DNA of 64,000 nt from Chlorobiaceae bacterium (GCA_012972835.1 JABDHK010000029.1:61968-125967), one strand, 5' to 3'. Positions 54,651-63,710 are shown, counted from the first letter of the stretch. The notes: a model not told the origin generated them from the letters alone. Numbers and translations are program-made.

Positions 54651-55508
54651 ATGGGCTGGCTGATTGAAATTTTTCCTAACAAAAAGAAGAGCTTCAGAGT
54701 GAAATGCAGAAAGGAAGAGATCGGGCTTGAGGGTGATATCTGGTTTCATAAAGCACAGAATAAGTTTCTCGGGGGCGACAGAATTTCTCTGCTTGAAAAA
54801 ATCCAGGAGCTGGGTTCAATCAACAGCGCTGCAAAAGCTGTAGGTATAAGCTATAAAACAGCATGGCATCTTGTCAACATGATGAATAACCTCTCTGAAA
54901 AACCACTTGTCGACAGAATTACGGGAGGCAAGGGAGGTGGAGGAACAACTCTGACCAAAGAGGGGAAGACGGTAATCGAACAATTTCGTGTTGTTCAGGA
55001 AGAGCACAGAAAATTTCTTCAAAATCTTGAGTGCCGGCTTGGGGACTCAAATAACCTTTATCAATTTTTACGGAGAATATCAATGAAAATCAGTGCACGT
55101 AACGTTTTTTCAGGTACCATTGAAAAGATTACAAAAGGGGCGGTAAATGCTGAAGTAATTCTTGTGATCAGTGGCGGAACCCGTATAACCGCTATTATCA
55201 CCAATGGCGCCGTTGATAACCTCAGCCTTCAAGAGGGTATGAACGCTTATGCCATTGTTAAGTCAAGCTCTATAATTATCGCTCAGGAGCTTCTTGATGC
55301 CAAATTAAGTGCTCGCAACATTATTCCCGGCACGATCAGCAAACTTATTGAAGGTCCAGTAAGCACTGAAGTTGATGTTGAAATTGGAGGAGGCAATGTC
55401 ATCTCCGCCATCATAACCCATGGCAGTTCAGAAAAGCTTGCTTTGAAAGAGGGTGGTACTGCTTGTGCCATGTTCAAGGCATCCAGTGTTATTCTTGGAA
55501 TAAACTAA
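54651..55508 (+). CDS. modE: Molybdate-responsive regulator ModE with two Mop domains
   Basis: The 285-residue protein has an N-terminal winged helix of ModE type (LLEKIQELGSINSAAKAVGISYKTAW, GGKGGGGTTLT) and two Mop repeats (ISARNVFSGTIEKITKGAVNAEV and LSARNIIPGTISKLIEGPVSTEV in two places). It binds molybdate and represses molybdate uptake genes. The modA and modC genes lie about 1.4 kb downstream, and candidate ModE boxes are seen at 56777, 63599 and 63711. Confidence 0.93.
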   Translation: MGWLIEIFPNKKKSFRVKCRKEEIGLEGDIWFHKAQNKFLGGDRISLLEKIQELGSINSAAKAVGISYKTAWHLVNMMNNLSEKPLVDRITGGKGGGGTTLTKEGKTVIEQFRVVQEEHRKFLQNLECRLGDSNNLYQFLRRISMKISARNVFSGTIEKITKGAVNAEVILVISGGTRITAIITNGAVDNLSLQEGMNAYAIVKSSSIIIAQELLDAKLSARNIIPGTISKLIEGPVSTEVDVEIGGGNVISAIITHGSSEKLALKEGGTACAMFKASSVILGIN

Positions 55509-55553
55509 TTCTCTTTTTCTCCCCCCGCAGGTCAAGCTGCTGCATTTTTAAGC

Positions 55554-56312
55554 TCAGTTCCCTGCGGGTAGGGCATCTATCCATCTTAAGACCTCATCCT
55601 GTGCATCGACAGGCGCTTCCATGTGATTTGAATTCAGGACGTGGTATCTATTAAGCGGATGCTGGGGCCATTTTTCAAAAACATAATCCCGGCCTTTATC
55701 ATAGAGAACGTCTGTTGTCCCGGCCAATATCCAGATAAGCGGAACTCTTTGAGTGATTTTCGAAGTCGATAGAGGCATTGATGCCATACCATCAGGGTCA
55801 TAATAACTGAAATAGGTAGCGGCTGTCATGTTTATATCAGCAAATCTGCCATTATTTCTGTGTGTAAATAGTGCCTGCTTGTCCCCACTGCCGCTATCAA
55901 TCATCCCTTTGGCTTTATTGAGACTTGACTGGATGCTCTGATGATACCGGAGCCTGTCAGGTGTATGGCCAGGAGCTATAGCTATAACACCGTTTATTTT
56001 TTCTCGACCATAGGCAGCATAGGCAATAGCAGCATTTGCTCCCTTACTGTGTCCGGCCAGAACGATTACGGTAGAGCCACTTTTTTGTAATTCCTGAATA
56101 TTACTGGTTATAATCTCTAATGCAGCAGAATAATCTACATCATATCCCCTGACTTTACTCCATGGCATTAATGGCGTAAGAACCCTATACCCCTTGTTTC
56201 TCATCGATGTTCCCAAGGAATTAAACTGTGATGGGCTCCCCCATTTGCCATGAATCAATACAACTCCAACCTTGTTTTCAGTAGAGGCATATAAACTACC
56301 TGAAAAGTTCAT
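55554..56312 (-). CDS. Alpha/beta hydrolase
   Basis: The 252-residue protein has VVLIHGKWGSPSQFNSL as the oxyanion region, the nucleophile elbow AGHSKGANAAIAY and a late His in NSNHMEAP; an Asp near GTTDVLYD may complete the triad. No clear signal peptide is seen. Substrate is unknown. GGAGG precedes the ATG by four bases. It interrupts the modE-modA neighbourhood on the opposite strand. Confidence 0.85.
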   Translation of the reverse strand: MNFSGSLYASTENKVGVVLIHGKWGSPSQFNSLGTSMRNKGYRVLTPLMPWSKVRGYDVDYSAALEIITSNIQELQKSGSTVIVLAGHSKGANAAIAYAAYGREKINGVIAIAPGHTPDRLRYHQSIQSSLNKAKGMIDSGSGDKQALFTHRNNGRFADINMTAATYFSYYDPDGMASMPLSTSKITQRVPLIWILAGTTDVLYDKGRDYVFEKWPQHPLNRYHVLNSNHMEAPVDAQDEVLRWIDALPAGN

Positions 56313-56374
56313 TATACCTCCGGTTTGGTTGACAACTTTTCCATAAGTTACGGAAAAACCCTTAACGGTACTTT

Positions 56375-56530
56375 TTATAGTTGATACCGAACTGCTGCAT
56401 TTTCAAGCTCCCGGATATTGCCAGGCCATGAGTAAGCAAGCAGCACTTCTTGCTCTGCGGTTGCAATCCTTTAAGTTTCTTTGCCGAATTTTTTTGCAGG
56501 CAAAGGCACATTCCGTACCGGTGTCATTAC
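56375..56530 (-). pseudogene. Relic of a sigma-54-dependent activator
   Basis: The reverse strand translates to AEQEVLLAYSWPGNIRELEN with AAVRYQL and stop, which is the conserved end of the AAA+ domain of NtrC-type activators (usually YxWPGNVRELEN). An in-frame TAA precedes it and the rest of the domain is absent, so only a fragment remains. A 22-base part at 56389-56410 recurs with one or two changes at 55534-55555, on the far side of the hydrolase gene. Confidence 0.7.
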
Positions 56531-56776
56531 AACCTAGCCTATACAACGAAATATAAAAAAACACATATTTCATCATGGTAACAAGATATAATAAAAACCA
56601 TATAAATAGCGGTGATAATTTGTTTTATCAATAAAATTTTATCAATAAAACTTGTTTATCTTTATTTTTTAAGGCAACTCCTGCTCGGTTTCGGGGTATA
56701 TTCTAACCCTTTCATCGGTAGTGGCCTTCGTGCCTGCCGAGAAAGATCATTTTTTAAAAAAGCCTTGGTTATTTAG
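56531..56776. other. AT-rich gap upstream of modA
   Basis: No gene is seen. The region is strongly A/T-rich and should carry the modA promoter next to the candidate ModE box. Confidence 0.5.
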
Positions 56777-56804
56777 AGCGATATATAGATTATGTTATAA
56801 CGAT
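56777..56804. promoter_or_regulatory. Candidate ModE box upstream of modA
   Basis: The arms AGCGATATATA and TTATAACGAT are imperfectly palindromic and fit the ModE outline (CGNTATA...TATAACG). The box ends two bases before an in-frame ATG at 56807, which argues that modA starts further downstream. Confidence 0.6.
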
Positions 56805-56896
56805 TAATGAATAAAAACAGGAAACCTCTTAACAAAACAAGAGTACAGCATTACAACACTAACAGAACAACCATGAACATAACAATGTCTCAAGCA

Positions 56897-57634
56897 ATGA
56901 AGAAAATCATCTTCTTATGTTTTGCCCTCTTTATGATGGCCACCACAGCCATGGCCAGCGAGCTGAACCTCTCGGTAGCGGCAAGCCTTAAAGAGGTGAT
57001 CACTGAGCTTACAGCAAGCTATGCGGCAAAACATCCAGGTACTGTTTTTCTGAAAAACTTTGGCCCTTCAGGCACACTTGCAGGTCAAATCGAAAACGGT
57101 GGCCCTGCAGATATCATTATTTCTGCAAACACCGAATGGGTGGATTACCTGAACAACAAAAAACTCGTCGATGCTTCAAGCATCAAGACGTTTACTTACA
57201 ACTCGCTTGTTTTTACAGGAACAACGAGTAAAAAAGTTACCTCAATTAATGACCTCACGAAACTGGATAAGATTGCTATAGGGAGCCCGAAAAGTGTGCC
57301 TGCAGGTGAATATGCAATGACGGCAATGACGAAGGCCGGAGTGGCCGCCCAGCTTGCAAGCAAGCTTGTCATGGCCAAAGATGTTCGTGAGTGTCTCATG
57401 TATGCTGAACTGGGTGAGGTTGATGGTGCTTTCGTCTACAAAACCGATGCGCTGCAGGCTCAAAAATCAAAGCTGCTCTTTGCGGTACCACAGGAACTCT
57501 ATCCAAGAGTTGTCTACCCGATGGCAATTACCATTAAAGGAGCAAAGAACGATGAGGTCAAAGCTTTTCATGCTTTTCTGCAGTCTGATGAGGCAAAATC
57601 GGTTCTCAGTAAACACGGGTTTGCCCTGAAATGA
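56897..57634 (+). CDS. modA: Molybdate-binding periplasmic protein ModA
   Basis: From the ATG at 56897 the product is 245 residues with a clean signal peptide (MKKIIFLCFALFMMATTAMA). The mature part has LNLSVAASLKEVITEL, FGPSGTLAGQIENGGPADIIISAN and IGSPKSVPAGEYA, all typical of ModA oxyanion binding. It captures molybdate or tungstate. The frame is open from 56807, but that region overlaps the candidate ModE box. It precedes modC by 37 bases. Confidence 0.93.
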   Translation: MKKIIFLCFALFMMATTAMASELNLSVAASLKEVITELTASYAAKHPGTVFLKNFGPSGTLAGQIENGGPADIIISANTEWVDYLNNKKLVDASSIKTFTYNSLVFTGTTSKKVTSINDLTKLDKIAIGSPKSVPAGEYAMTAMTKAGVAAQLASKLVMAKDVRECLMYAELGEVDGAFVYKTDALQAQKSKLLFAVPQELYPRVVYPMAITIKGAKNDEVKAFHAFLQSDEAKSVLSKHGFALK

Positions 57635-57671
57635 TTTTTTTTGGCAAACAACCCGATTTGAGGAGCTTTGT

Positions 57672-58727
57672 GTGAAACTACATCTTGATCTTGAAAAAAA
57701 GCTGGGGGTATTCTTTATCCAGGTCAATGCTGAGGTATCAGGGGAACGAATCGGAATATTTGGCGATTCTGGAAGTGGCAAATCTACCCTTGTAAATTTT
57801 ATTTCAGGCCTTTTGCAGCCTGACAAGGGTGAAATTATTCTTGATGGAGAGTGTCTGTTCAGCAGTCAGAAGGGTATCAATATCTCGCCTGAGCATCGAC
57901 GAGTTGCCATTGTTTTTCAGCGCCCAATGCTTTTTCCACACATGAGCGTCAAAAAAAATCTTTTCTACGGATATAAGCGATGCCGAGCGGAAAACAGAAG
58001 GATCAGGCCTGAGGCACTGATTGATCTCCTTAAACTGGAGCCACTTCTTAAGCGGGGCGTTGAAAATCTTTCCGGTGGAGAAAAACAACGTGTTTCTCTC
58101 GGTAGAGCTATTCTTGCAAGCCCAAGGCTTCTGCTTATGGATGAGCCGCTTACAGCTCTTGACGATACACTCCGGTTCCAGATCATTCCATATCTCAGGA
58201 GTGTAAGTGAAGAGTTCAAGATTCCTTACATGTTTATATCGCATTCGCTGATAGAGATGCAATTGATGACTGAGAGCGTTCTGGTGTTGAACAACGGGGG
58301 GCTTGTTGAAGAGACTACATCCGAAGGACTTGCACGAAACAGAATGGCAAAAAGTCCGAATGGATATCTTAATCTTCTGCGTCTTACCAATCCTGTTGAT
58401 CAAAATGGATTATTTTCCTACTCATGGGGAGACAATACCCTGCTTGTTTCAGATGGACAACCCAATGCGGATGCACTGTTTGAACTCTCTTCCCGGGATA
58501 TTATTCTTTTTAAAAAGCATCCCGAAGCCATCAGTGCCCGCAATCTTCTGCTCGGCAAGGTTATCGAAATATTCAATTCAGAAGGGCGAGTGGGCATTGT
58601 TCTTTCGGTGAATGAGGAAAAACTTGTTGCTGAAATTGTCCAGTCTGCATCCGATGAGCTGAACATTACATCTGGGACAACTATTTATGCCGCAGTCAAG
58701 GCATCTTCGTTCAGGAGGCTTGCTTGA
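57672..58727 (+). CDS. modC: Molybdate ABC transporter ATPase ModC
   Basis: The 351-residue protein has the Walker A loop FGDSGSGKSTLVNF, the ABC signature NLSGGEKQRVSLGRA, Walker B LLLMDEPLTALD and a C-terminal Mop domain (ISARNLLLGKVIEIF). The GTG start has AGGAG six bases upstream. It powers molybdate import, but no ModB permease gene lies between modA and modC or anywhere in the window. Confidence 0.93.
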   Translation: MKLHLDLEKKLGVFFIQVNAEVSGERIGIFGDSGSGKSTLVNFISGLLQPDKGEIILDGECLFSSQKGINISPEHRRVAIVFQRPMLFPHMSVKKNLFYGYKRCRAENRRIRPEALIDLLKLEPLLKRGVENLSGGEKQRVSLGRAILASPRLLLMDEPLTALDDTLRFQIIPYLRSVSEEFKIPYMFISHSLIEMQLMTESVLVLNNGGLVEETTSEGLARNRMAKSPNGYLNLLRLTNPVDQNGLFSYSWGDNTLLVSDGQPNADALFELSSRDIILFKKHPEAISARNLLLGKVIEIFNSEGRVGIVLSVNEEKLVAEIVQSASDELNITSGTTIYAAVKASSFRRLA

Positions 58728-58733
58728 ATTTCA

Positions 58734-58845
58734 GTGATGTTCCTTCCGCAATTCGGTCAACAAAAGTTTTATCTGAGTTGGGATTGACTCATATGGGCAA
58801 GATGCATTGTATTGCTGATGCCAGAAAGTTTATGATTCCTCAATA
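58734..58845 (+). pseudogene. Unidentified C-terminal gene fragment after modC
   Basis: Forward translation gives FSDVPSAIRSTKVLSELGLT, then a short stretch ending ADARKFMIPQ and stop, without a start codon. It reads like a real protein end but I do not recognise it. It runs into the opposite-strand GTPase relic. Confidence 0.4.
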
Positions 58846-59219
58846 AGTTTGCCGCTTCTGAGCCAGGTACGCAATGCCATGAGTTTGTTGTCAAGTTCTT
58901 CCAGTCTGGCAAGATTTTCTTTGTTCCTTTGCTGTCGTCGTGATGATCTTGTGAATTCCTCCATCAAGTGTTGCTGTGTCAGGCGCATTGAGAAAGAGAG
59001 AGGTCAGTTCGCTTGCCCCTTGACCAGTAATGCCGTTGACATGCATGATTCTGGCTTTTGCATTTGCCCGGCGAACCTGAAAGGCAAAGACTTCGCGTTC
59101 AGCCTGGGAGACGATATCGCCCTTGGTAATAACCACGATGTCCGCAAACTTGAGCATGGGCCCGATTTTTTAGACGTTCCGGATGTTACGGGCAAAATCT
59201 GTTGCTGCATTGTTGCCAA
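58830..59219 (-). pseudogene. Frameshifted HypB/UreG-like GTPase relic
   Basis: Reverse-strand pieces in different frames read TSGTSKKSGP, then MLKFADIVVITKGDIVSQAE with RIMHVNGITGQGASELTSLF, then ENLARLEELDNKLMALRTWL to a stop at 58830. The central part matches the G-domain end of HypB/UreG-like metal-insertion GTPases. At least two frameshifts separate the pieces and the P-loop part is missing, so it is a pseudogene. Confidence 0.65.
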
Positions 59220-59361
59220 GCTTCTCCTTTAAAAGCATTAAAAGATTTGCAATGCTTGCCTTGCCATTATAGCCGTGCACCGTCACAAGATCCCTATAGA
59301 GCGGATCTACCAGATCTGTCCATCGACGGGGATAAGGCACATCAGTGTGTGTTGATAAATC
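59170..59361 (-). pseudogene. Fragment of an ABC transporter substrate-binding protein
   Basis: Reverse translation gives PYPRRWTDLVDPLYRDLVTV followed by HGYNGKASIANLLMLLKEKL, which resembles extracellular binding proteins of metal or anion ABC transporters. Start and most of the protein are missing; the left end merges into the GTPase relic and the right end into an opposite-strand nitrogenase relic. Confidence 0.55.
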
Positions 59362-59574
59362 AATGACAATACTCCAGTATCCAGTTCCGAAAATCCCGAT
59401 ATTGTTGCTGTGAGGGATTTTGTCCGCTACTTCGCCAAAAAAGACAAAACAAGCGAAAAGATCAACCTGATTACAGGATGGGTCAACCCCGGAGACGTTA
59501 CTGCGCTCAAGCACCTGTTGACAGAAATGCAGATTGAGGCGAAACAATACTGTCTGTTTCGAGATTTCGGTTGA
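59356..59574 (+). pseudogene. Relic of an alternative nitrogenase beta subunit (AnfK/VnfK-like)
   Basis: Forward translation reads NPDIVAVRDFVRYFAKKDKT, then KINLITGWVNPGDVTALKHL and LTEM. The TGWVNPGDV..LKH..EM segment is, as I recall, characteristic of vanadium or iron-only nitrogenase beta chains, in contrast to molybdenum NifK. There is no start and the frame ends soon after, so only a fragment of about 60 codons remains. Confidence 0.65.
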
Positions 59575-59809
59575 TCAGGGTTTTATCGAAAACGATCTGG
59601 CCTGCGACTTTGAAGCCAGGCACCGTACGGTTATCGGGTTAGGCAAAGCCTCATTTATAGAAGATGAAGCTGAAAAGATCAACGTGCTCGATTTGATTGT
59701 CTGAAGGTTTTCGGATAAAAAATTCGAGTACCCGAACGCGAATCTGGTTCATACGGCCGTCATCCGCATTGATATTGAATCGATCAAGGGAAAGACACAC
59801 GGCTATTAA
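59545..59809 (+). pseudogene. Frameshifted pyridoxamine 5'-phosphate oxidase-like (NimA-type) relic
   Basis: Two forward frames read CFEISVDQGFIENDLACDFE with HRTVIGLGKASFIEDEAEKI, then YPNANLVHTAVIRIDIESIK and GKTHGY with stop at 59809. These match the middle and end of NimA/PPOX flavin-binding proteins. A frameshift near 59700 and the missing N-terminus make it a pseudogene. Confidence 0.65.
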
Positions 59810-59864
59810 TCGGTAATAGATGCATGAAGAGCGTGGAGAAAGGAATTGATACTCTTAAAATATT

Positions 59865-61172
59865 ATGAAAATAGAAAACCATCCCTGTTTCAATGATGCG
59901 TCCCGGCATACTTTTGGGCGTATTCATCTCCCTATAGCTCCAAAGTGCAACATCCAGTGCAACTACTGCAACTGGAAGTTCGACTGCCTGAACGAAAACC
60001 GCCCCGGTGTTACCAGCAAGATATTGTCGCCGAAACAGGCGATGCATTATCTTGATCAGGCAATGGTGATCTCTCCGAACATCAATGTTGTGGGTATTGC
60101 CGGGCCGGGCGATCTGTTTGCCAACCCGGAAGAGTCAATGGAAACACTGCGGCTGGTTCGGGCAAAATATCCTGAAATGTTGCTCTGTGTTGCAACAAAC
60201 GGCCTTGACCTCCCACCCTATATTGATGAACTTGCCGCCCTCCAGGTCAGCCATGTGACGCTTACCATCAATGCCATAGATCCTGAGATTGGTGCTGGGA
60301 TTTATTCGTGGGCCCGATATAACAATAAAATGTACCGAGGTATTCATGCCGCAATGTTGCTGATCGCTAACCAGCTTGAGTCGCTTAAAAAGCTCAAAGA
60401 GGCGGGGGTTACGGCAAAAGTGAACTCCATCATTATTCCGGGTATCAACGACAGTCATGTGATTGAGGTTGCCCGGAAAGCGGCTGAACTGGGGGCCGAT
60501 ATTCTTAACTGTATGCCCTATTACAGCACCACCGGGACTTTTTTTGAAAACATTGCGGAGCCATCTCCGGAAATGGTTGCAGTGATCCAGAAAGCTACGG
60601 GGGCATATCTGCCGCAGATGATGCACTGCAGCCGATGCCGTGCCGATGCAGTCGGGATTATCGGTGAACTCAACTCTCTGGAGATGATGCAGAAACTTGC
60701 CGATGCAGCAGCAATGCCGAAAAACCCGGAAGAGAATCGTCTCTATGTTGCTGTTGGTAGCCTTGAAGGCGTCATGATCAACCAGCACCTCGGAGAAGCC
60801 GAACGTTTTCTGATCTACGGCATAGAGAGCAAGAGTGGCGAGTACGTTCTTGTTGACTCAAGGAAAGCGCCTCCGGGCGGTGGAGGCAAGGAGCGGTGGG
60901 AAGCGCTGGCCGCCACATTGATTGACTGCAGGGCAGTGCTGGTCAACGGTGCCGGTGGCTCGCCCATCAAGGTAATGAATGCTCACGGCATTGATGTGAT
61001 GGTGATGGAGGGATCGATCAAGAAAGCGGTGAATGCCTGTTTTGGCAAAGAGGAGCTGAGTGAAGGCATAAAAATCAATCCAGCCAATGCCTGCGGGCCA
61101 AGCTGCAGCAAGTTCACTGCTCAGGAGCCAAAGAGCAGCGCAACGCATAAGTCATCCGACGTTGCTGTGTGA
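59865..61172 (+). CDS. nifB: Nitrogenase cofactor biosynthesis protein NifB
   Basis: The 435-residue protein has HPCFNDASRHTFGRIHLPIA and the radical SAM motif CNIQCNYCNWKFDC near residues 28-41, followed by GIAGPGDLFANP, then a C-terminal NifX-like domain (VAVGSLEGVMINQHLGEAER onward). NifB makes NifB-co, the core of all nitrogenase cofactors. It follows a stretch of decayed genes with an alternative nitrogenase relic, so it may be a second nifB copy; a main nif cluster is not in the window. Confidence 0.95.
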   Translation: MKIENHPCFNDASRHTFGRIHLPIAPKCNIQCNYCNWKFDCLNENRPGVTSKILSPKQAMHYLDQAMVISPNINVVGIAGPGDLFANPEESMETLRLVRAKYPEMLLCVATNGLDLPPYIDELAALQVSHVTLTINAIDPEIGAGIYSWARYNNKMYRGIHAAMLLIANQLESLKKLKEAGVTAKVNSIIIPGINDSHVIEVARKAAELGADILNCMPYYSTTGTFFENIAEPSPEMVAVIQKATGAYLPQMMHCSRCRADAVGIIGELNSLEMMQKLADAAAMPKNPEENRLYVAVGSLEGVMINQHLGEAERFLIYGIESKSGEYVLVDSRKAPPGGGGKERWEALAATLIDCRAVLVNGAGGSPIKVMNAHGIDVMVMEGSIKKAVNACFGKEELSEGIKINPANACGPSCSKFTAQEPKSSATHKSSDVAV

Positions 61173-61173
61173 G

Positions 61174-62103
61174 CTACGGGACAAAGACCAGGCGGAAGCC
61201 AATGCTGTAGTTCCGGAAGTCGGGGGTGCCATAGCTGCGATAAGCCGACCGACAGTACTCGGCGAGGCTGTACCAGCTTCCGCCACGAATCACAGGGTAC
61301 GAACCGCTTGCTGGCCCTGCAGGATTGGTAACCGTTCCTTTCACTTTACATTCATCATAGTAAGTTCCGCTGTACCAGTCATTGCACCATTCATTAACAT
61401 TGCCATGTATGTTGTACAACCCCCACGCATTGGGCAAAAAACTGTGGACCGGAACGGTGCCACTTCTCCACTCTCCTTGCTCGCTGATGAAATTTGCCTG
61501 TTGAATTGTTATGTTTTGACCTGTATTAAAGGCAGTTATGGTTCCTGCCCGACAAGCATACTCCCGCTCTGCTTCTGTGGGTAACCGAAAATGCTTCCCT
61601 GTTTTTGTTGAGAGCCATTTGCAATAGGCGACAGCGTCATTCCAGCTCACATGCAACACCGGGTGGTTCTCTTCACTCAGAGGGCGAACGCTACCAGAAA
61701 CACCATGACGCCAGTTTACTCCTTCCCCTTTTTTCACTTTACTATTAGAGACAATCACGCTAAAGCCGTTTTTTTCAGCATCTGTCTGGTAGCTTGATGC
61801 TTCCACAAATATCCTGAACTCGGCAACGGTAACCGCATATTTGCTCATATAAAAGTTGCTCACCCGAACCTGATGCTGGGTCTCATTAAAGTCAATACCA
61901 TTTTTCTGAAAAGCGGCCTTGACTTCAGCCCTCCCAACTTCACCCTCAGGGCTCCCCATCGTAAACTCGCCGCCGCGGATAAGCACAAAATTTGCCGGGT
62001 CAAACAGTGCTGCTGCCGCTTTTGCTTGCAATGCACCGCTGAAAAGCATGAAAACCGCAAGAAAAAGAGCAGGAGTGAGGGCTTTTATGGCTTTTGGTTT
62101 CAT
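61174..62103 (-). CDS. Exported formylglycine-generating-enzyme-like (SUMF1/FGE) protein
   Basis: From the ATG at 62103 (AGGAA upstream) the 309-residue product has a signal peptide (ALTPALFLAVFMLFSGALQA) and an FGE-sulfatase fold: FVLIRGGEFTMGSPEGEVGR, YAVTVAEFRIFVE, HPVLHVSWNDAVAYCKWLS, RLPTEAEREYACRAG, GNVNEWCNDWY and VIRGGSWYSLAEYCRSAYR. Family members oxidise cysteine in sulfatases or have lost that activity. No sulfatase is nearby. It is convergent with nifB. Confidence 0.88.
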   Translation of the reverse strand: MKPKAIKALTPALFLAVFMLFSGALQAKAAAALFDPANFVLIRGGEFTMGSPEGEVGRAEVKAAFQKNGIDFNETQHQVRVSNFYMSKYAVTVAEFRIFVEASSYQTDAEKNGFSVIVSNSKVKKGEGVNWRHGVSGSVRPLSEENHPVLHVSWNDAVAYCKWLSTKTGKHFRLPTEAEREYACRAGTITAFNTGQNITIQQANFISEQGEWRSGTVPVHSFLPNAWGLYNIHGNVNEWCNDWYSGTYYDECKVKGTVTNPAGPASGSYPVIRGGSWYSLAEYCRSAYRSYGTPDFRNYSIGFRLVFVP

Positions 62104-62568
62104 CTTATTTCCTGGGCATGGATTGCATGAAAAATCAAAGCATTTACGACGCAATTTAGCGCTTGCAAAAGCATTACACAAAAAGCATTTAGACCTTCTG
62201 CATCGCACGAATGAATTTCAATATGCCTTGTGGACAGCTTCTGGAGTGCAGTGCTTAACTGGTGCAGTGCGGCAGGCAGGACGCATCATCAATTGAAAGG
62301 GCATTAAACCATCTGCTGGTACTTAATTCAATGCACAATATTTTTGTAAATTACACAACAACTATCGAGGAAGATCTTGCTGAAATAAAATTTTTTGGAA
62401 AAAGGGCAACCTTTAAGTATTACAAAGCAGCAATGGATAGAAGAGTTTACAAGATGCAGGATAACCCGCTTGTGTTAATTTCGTATCCATTAATTAATTT
62501 TAGCGGACAATAGAAAGGAACATAAAATATGTGGTTTTAAGCATAACTGATAATATAAACCATCTCCC
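62104..62568. other. Gap between the FGE-like and Sel1 genes
   Basis: No firmly supported gene. A forward frame from an ATG at about 62331 to 62513 would give roughly 60 residues (MHNIFVNYTTTIEEDLAEIK at the start) with no family that I know and no good ribosome site. The rest is A/T-rich upstream sequence. Confidence 0.4.
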
Positions 62569-63522
62569 ATGAAACACTACATCATCGGTATACTGGTAGC
62601 TATCCTTTTATTGTCGCCGGGCAAGGGATTCGGCACAACATCGTCACCTGAGCAAATAACAGTGTGGCGCCTTGCCGCTAATCAGGGGGATGCAGAGGCT
62701 CAGTACTATCTCGGAAAGATCTACAAAAATGGCCAAGGAGTTACTCAAAACAATGCAGAAGCGACAAAATGGTTTCGCCTTGCTGCTCAGCAGGGAGTTG
62801 CACAGGCTCAGTACTATCTCGGGGAGATGTACTACAATGGCCAGGGAGTGACAAAAAACAATGCAGAAGCGATGAAATGGTTTCGCCTTTCCGCTCAGCA
62901 GGAAATTGCACAATCTCAGTACTATCTCGGGGAGATGTACTACAATGGCCAGGGTGTGAGGCAAAACAATGCAGAAGCGACAAAATGGTTTCGCCTGTCC
63001 GCTCGGCAGGGAATTGCACTGGCACAGTACTATCTTGGGGTGATTTACTACAATGGCCAAGACGTGACGCCAGATTATGTAGAAGCGACAAAATGGTTTC
63101 GCCTTGCCGCTCAGCAGGGGATCGCACCGGCTCAGTACTATCTCGGGGTGATATACTGCAATGGCCAGGAAGTGACGCAAGATTATGTAGAAGCGACAAA
63201 ATGGTTTCGCCTTGCCGCTCAGCAGGGGAATGCACCGGCTCAGTACAATCTTGGGGTCATGTACAGTAGTGGGTATGGCGTTAGACAAAACTATGTAGTC
63301 GCGATGAAGTGGTATCGGTCAGCAGCAGAACAAGGACATGCCCAAGCCCTTTACATTCTTGGATGTATGTATGAGAATGGGCAAGGGATAGCGCAGGATA
63401 AAAGAGAAGCAAAAGAATGGTACGGCAAGGCTTGCGACAAAGGGGAGCAAAAAGGTTGTGATGCTTACCGCAGGCTAAACGAGACCCATGCAAGGAGTTT
63501 TATGCAAAATTCGGATCTTTAA
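62569..63522 (+). CDS. Secreted Sel1-repeat protein
   Basis: The 317-residue protein has a signal peptide (IIGILVAILLLSPGKGFG) and about seven Sel1 repeats of 36 residues with the core AQYYLGxxYxNGQGVxxNxAEATKWFRLAAQQG seen in parts. Sel1 arrays mediate protein contacts at the cell surface or in signalling. Repeats 2-6 are highly alike at the DNA level (108-base period from about 62700 to 63280), which points to recent expansion. Confidence 0.9.
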   Translation: MKHYIIGILVAILLLSPGKGFGTTSSPEQITVWRLAANQGDAEAQYYLGKIYKNGQGVTQNNAEATKWFRLAAQQGVAQAQYYLGEMYYNGQGVTKNNAEAMKWFRLSAQQEIAQSQYYLGEMYYNGQGVRQNNAEATKWFRLSARQGIALAQYYLGVIYYNGQDVTPDYVEATKWFRLAAQQGIAPAQYYLGVIYCNGQEVTQDYVEATKWFRLAAQQGNAPAQYNLGVMYSSGYGVRQNYVVAMKWYRSAAEQGHAQALYILGCMYENGQGIAQDKREAKEWYGKACDKGEQKGCDAYRRLNETHARSFMQNSDL

Positions 63523-63598
63523 AGCATTCCTTGTCCCTTTTACCCTTTATGGCACTTCAAAAAGAACAAACTAATAAACCCAGTAGATTCGTTTGTAG

Positions 63599-63626
63599 AA
63601 CGTTATAAAATTAAGTATATAACGCT
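63599..63626. promoter_or_regulatory. Candidate ModE box 1 upstream of the right-edge gene
   Basis: CGTTATA (63601-63607) and TATAACG (63618-63624) form a near-ideal ModE palindrome. It lies about 130 bases before the ATG at 63754. Confidence 0.6.
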
Positions 63627-63710
63627 TTTTACATTCAAATTCTGGTCATCCGGCATAAAGAGATCTTCAATGATCTTCCCGGAACGCTCTGTACTGTAAT
63701 TTTTTTAAAC

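Noticed and set aside
62644..63288. Long reverse-strand frames opposite the Sel1 gene
   Set aside because: They mirror the 108-base repeats and are a by-product of the repeat composition.
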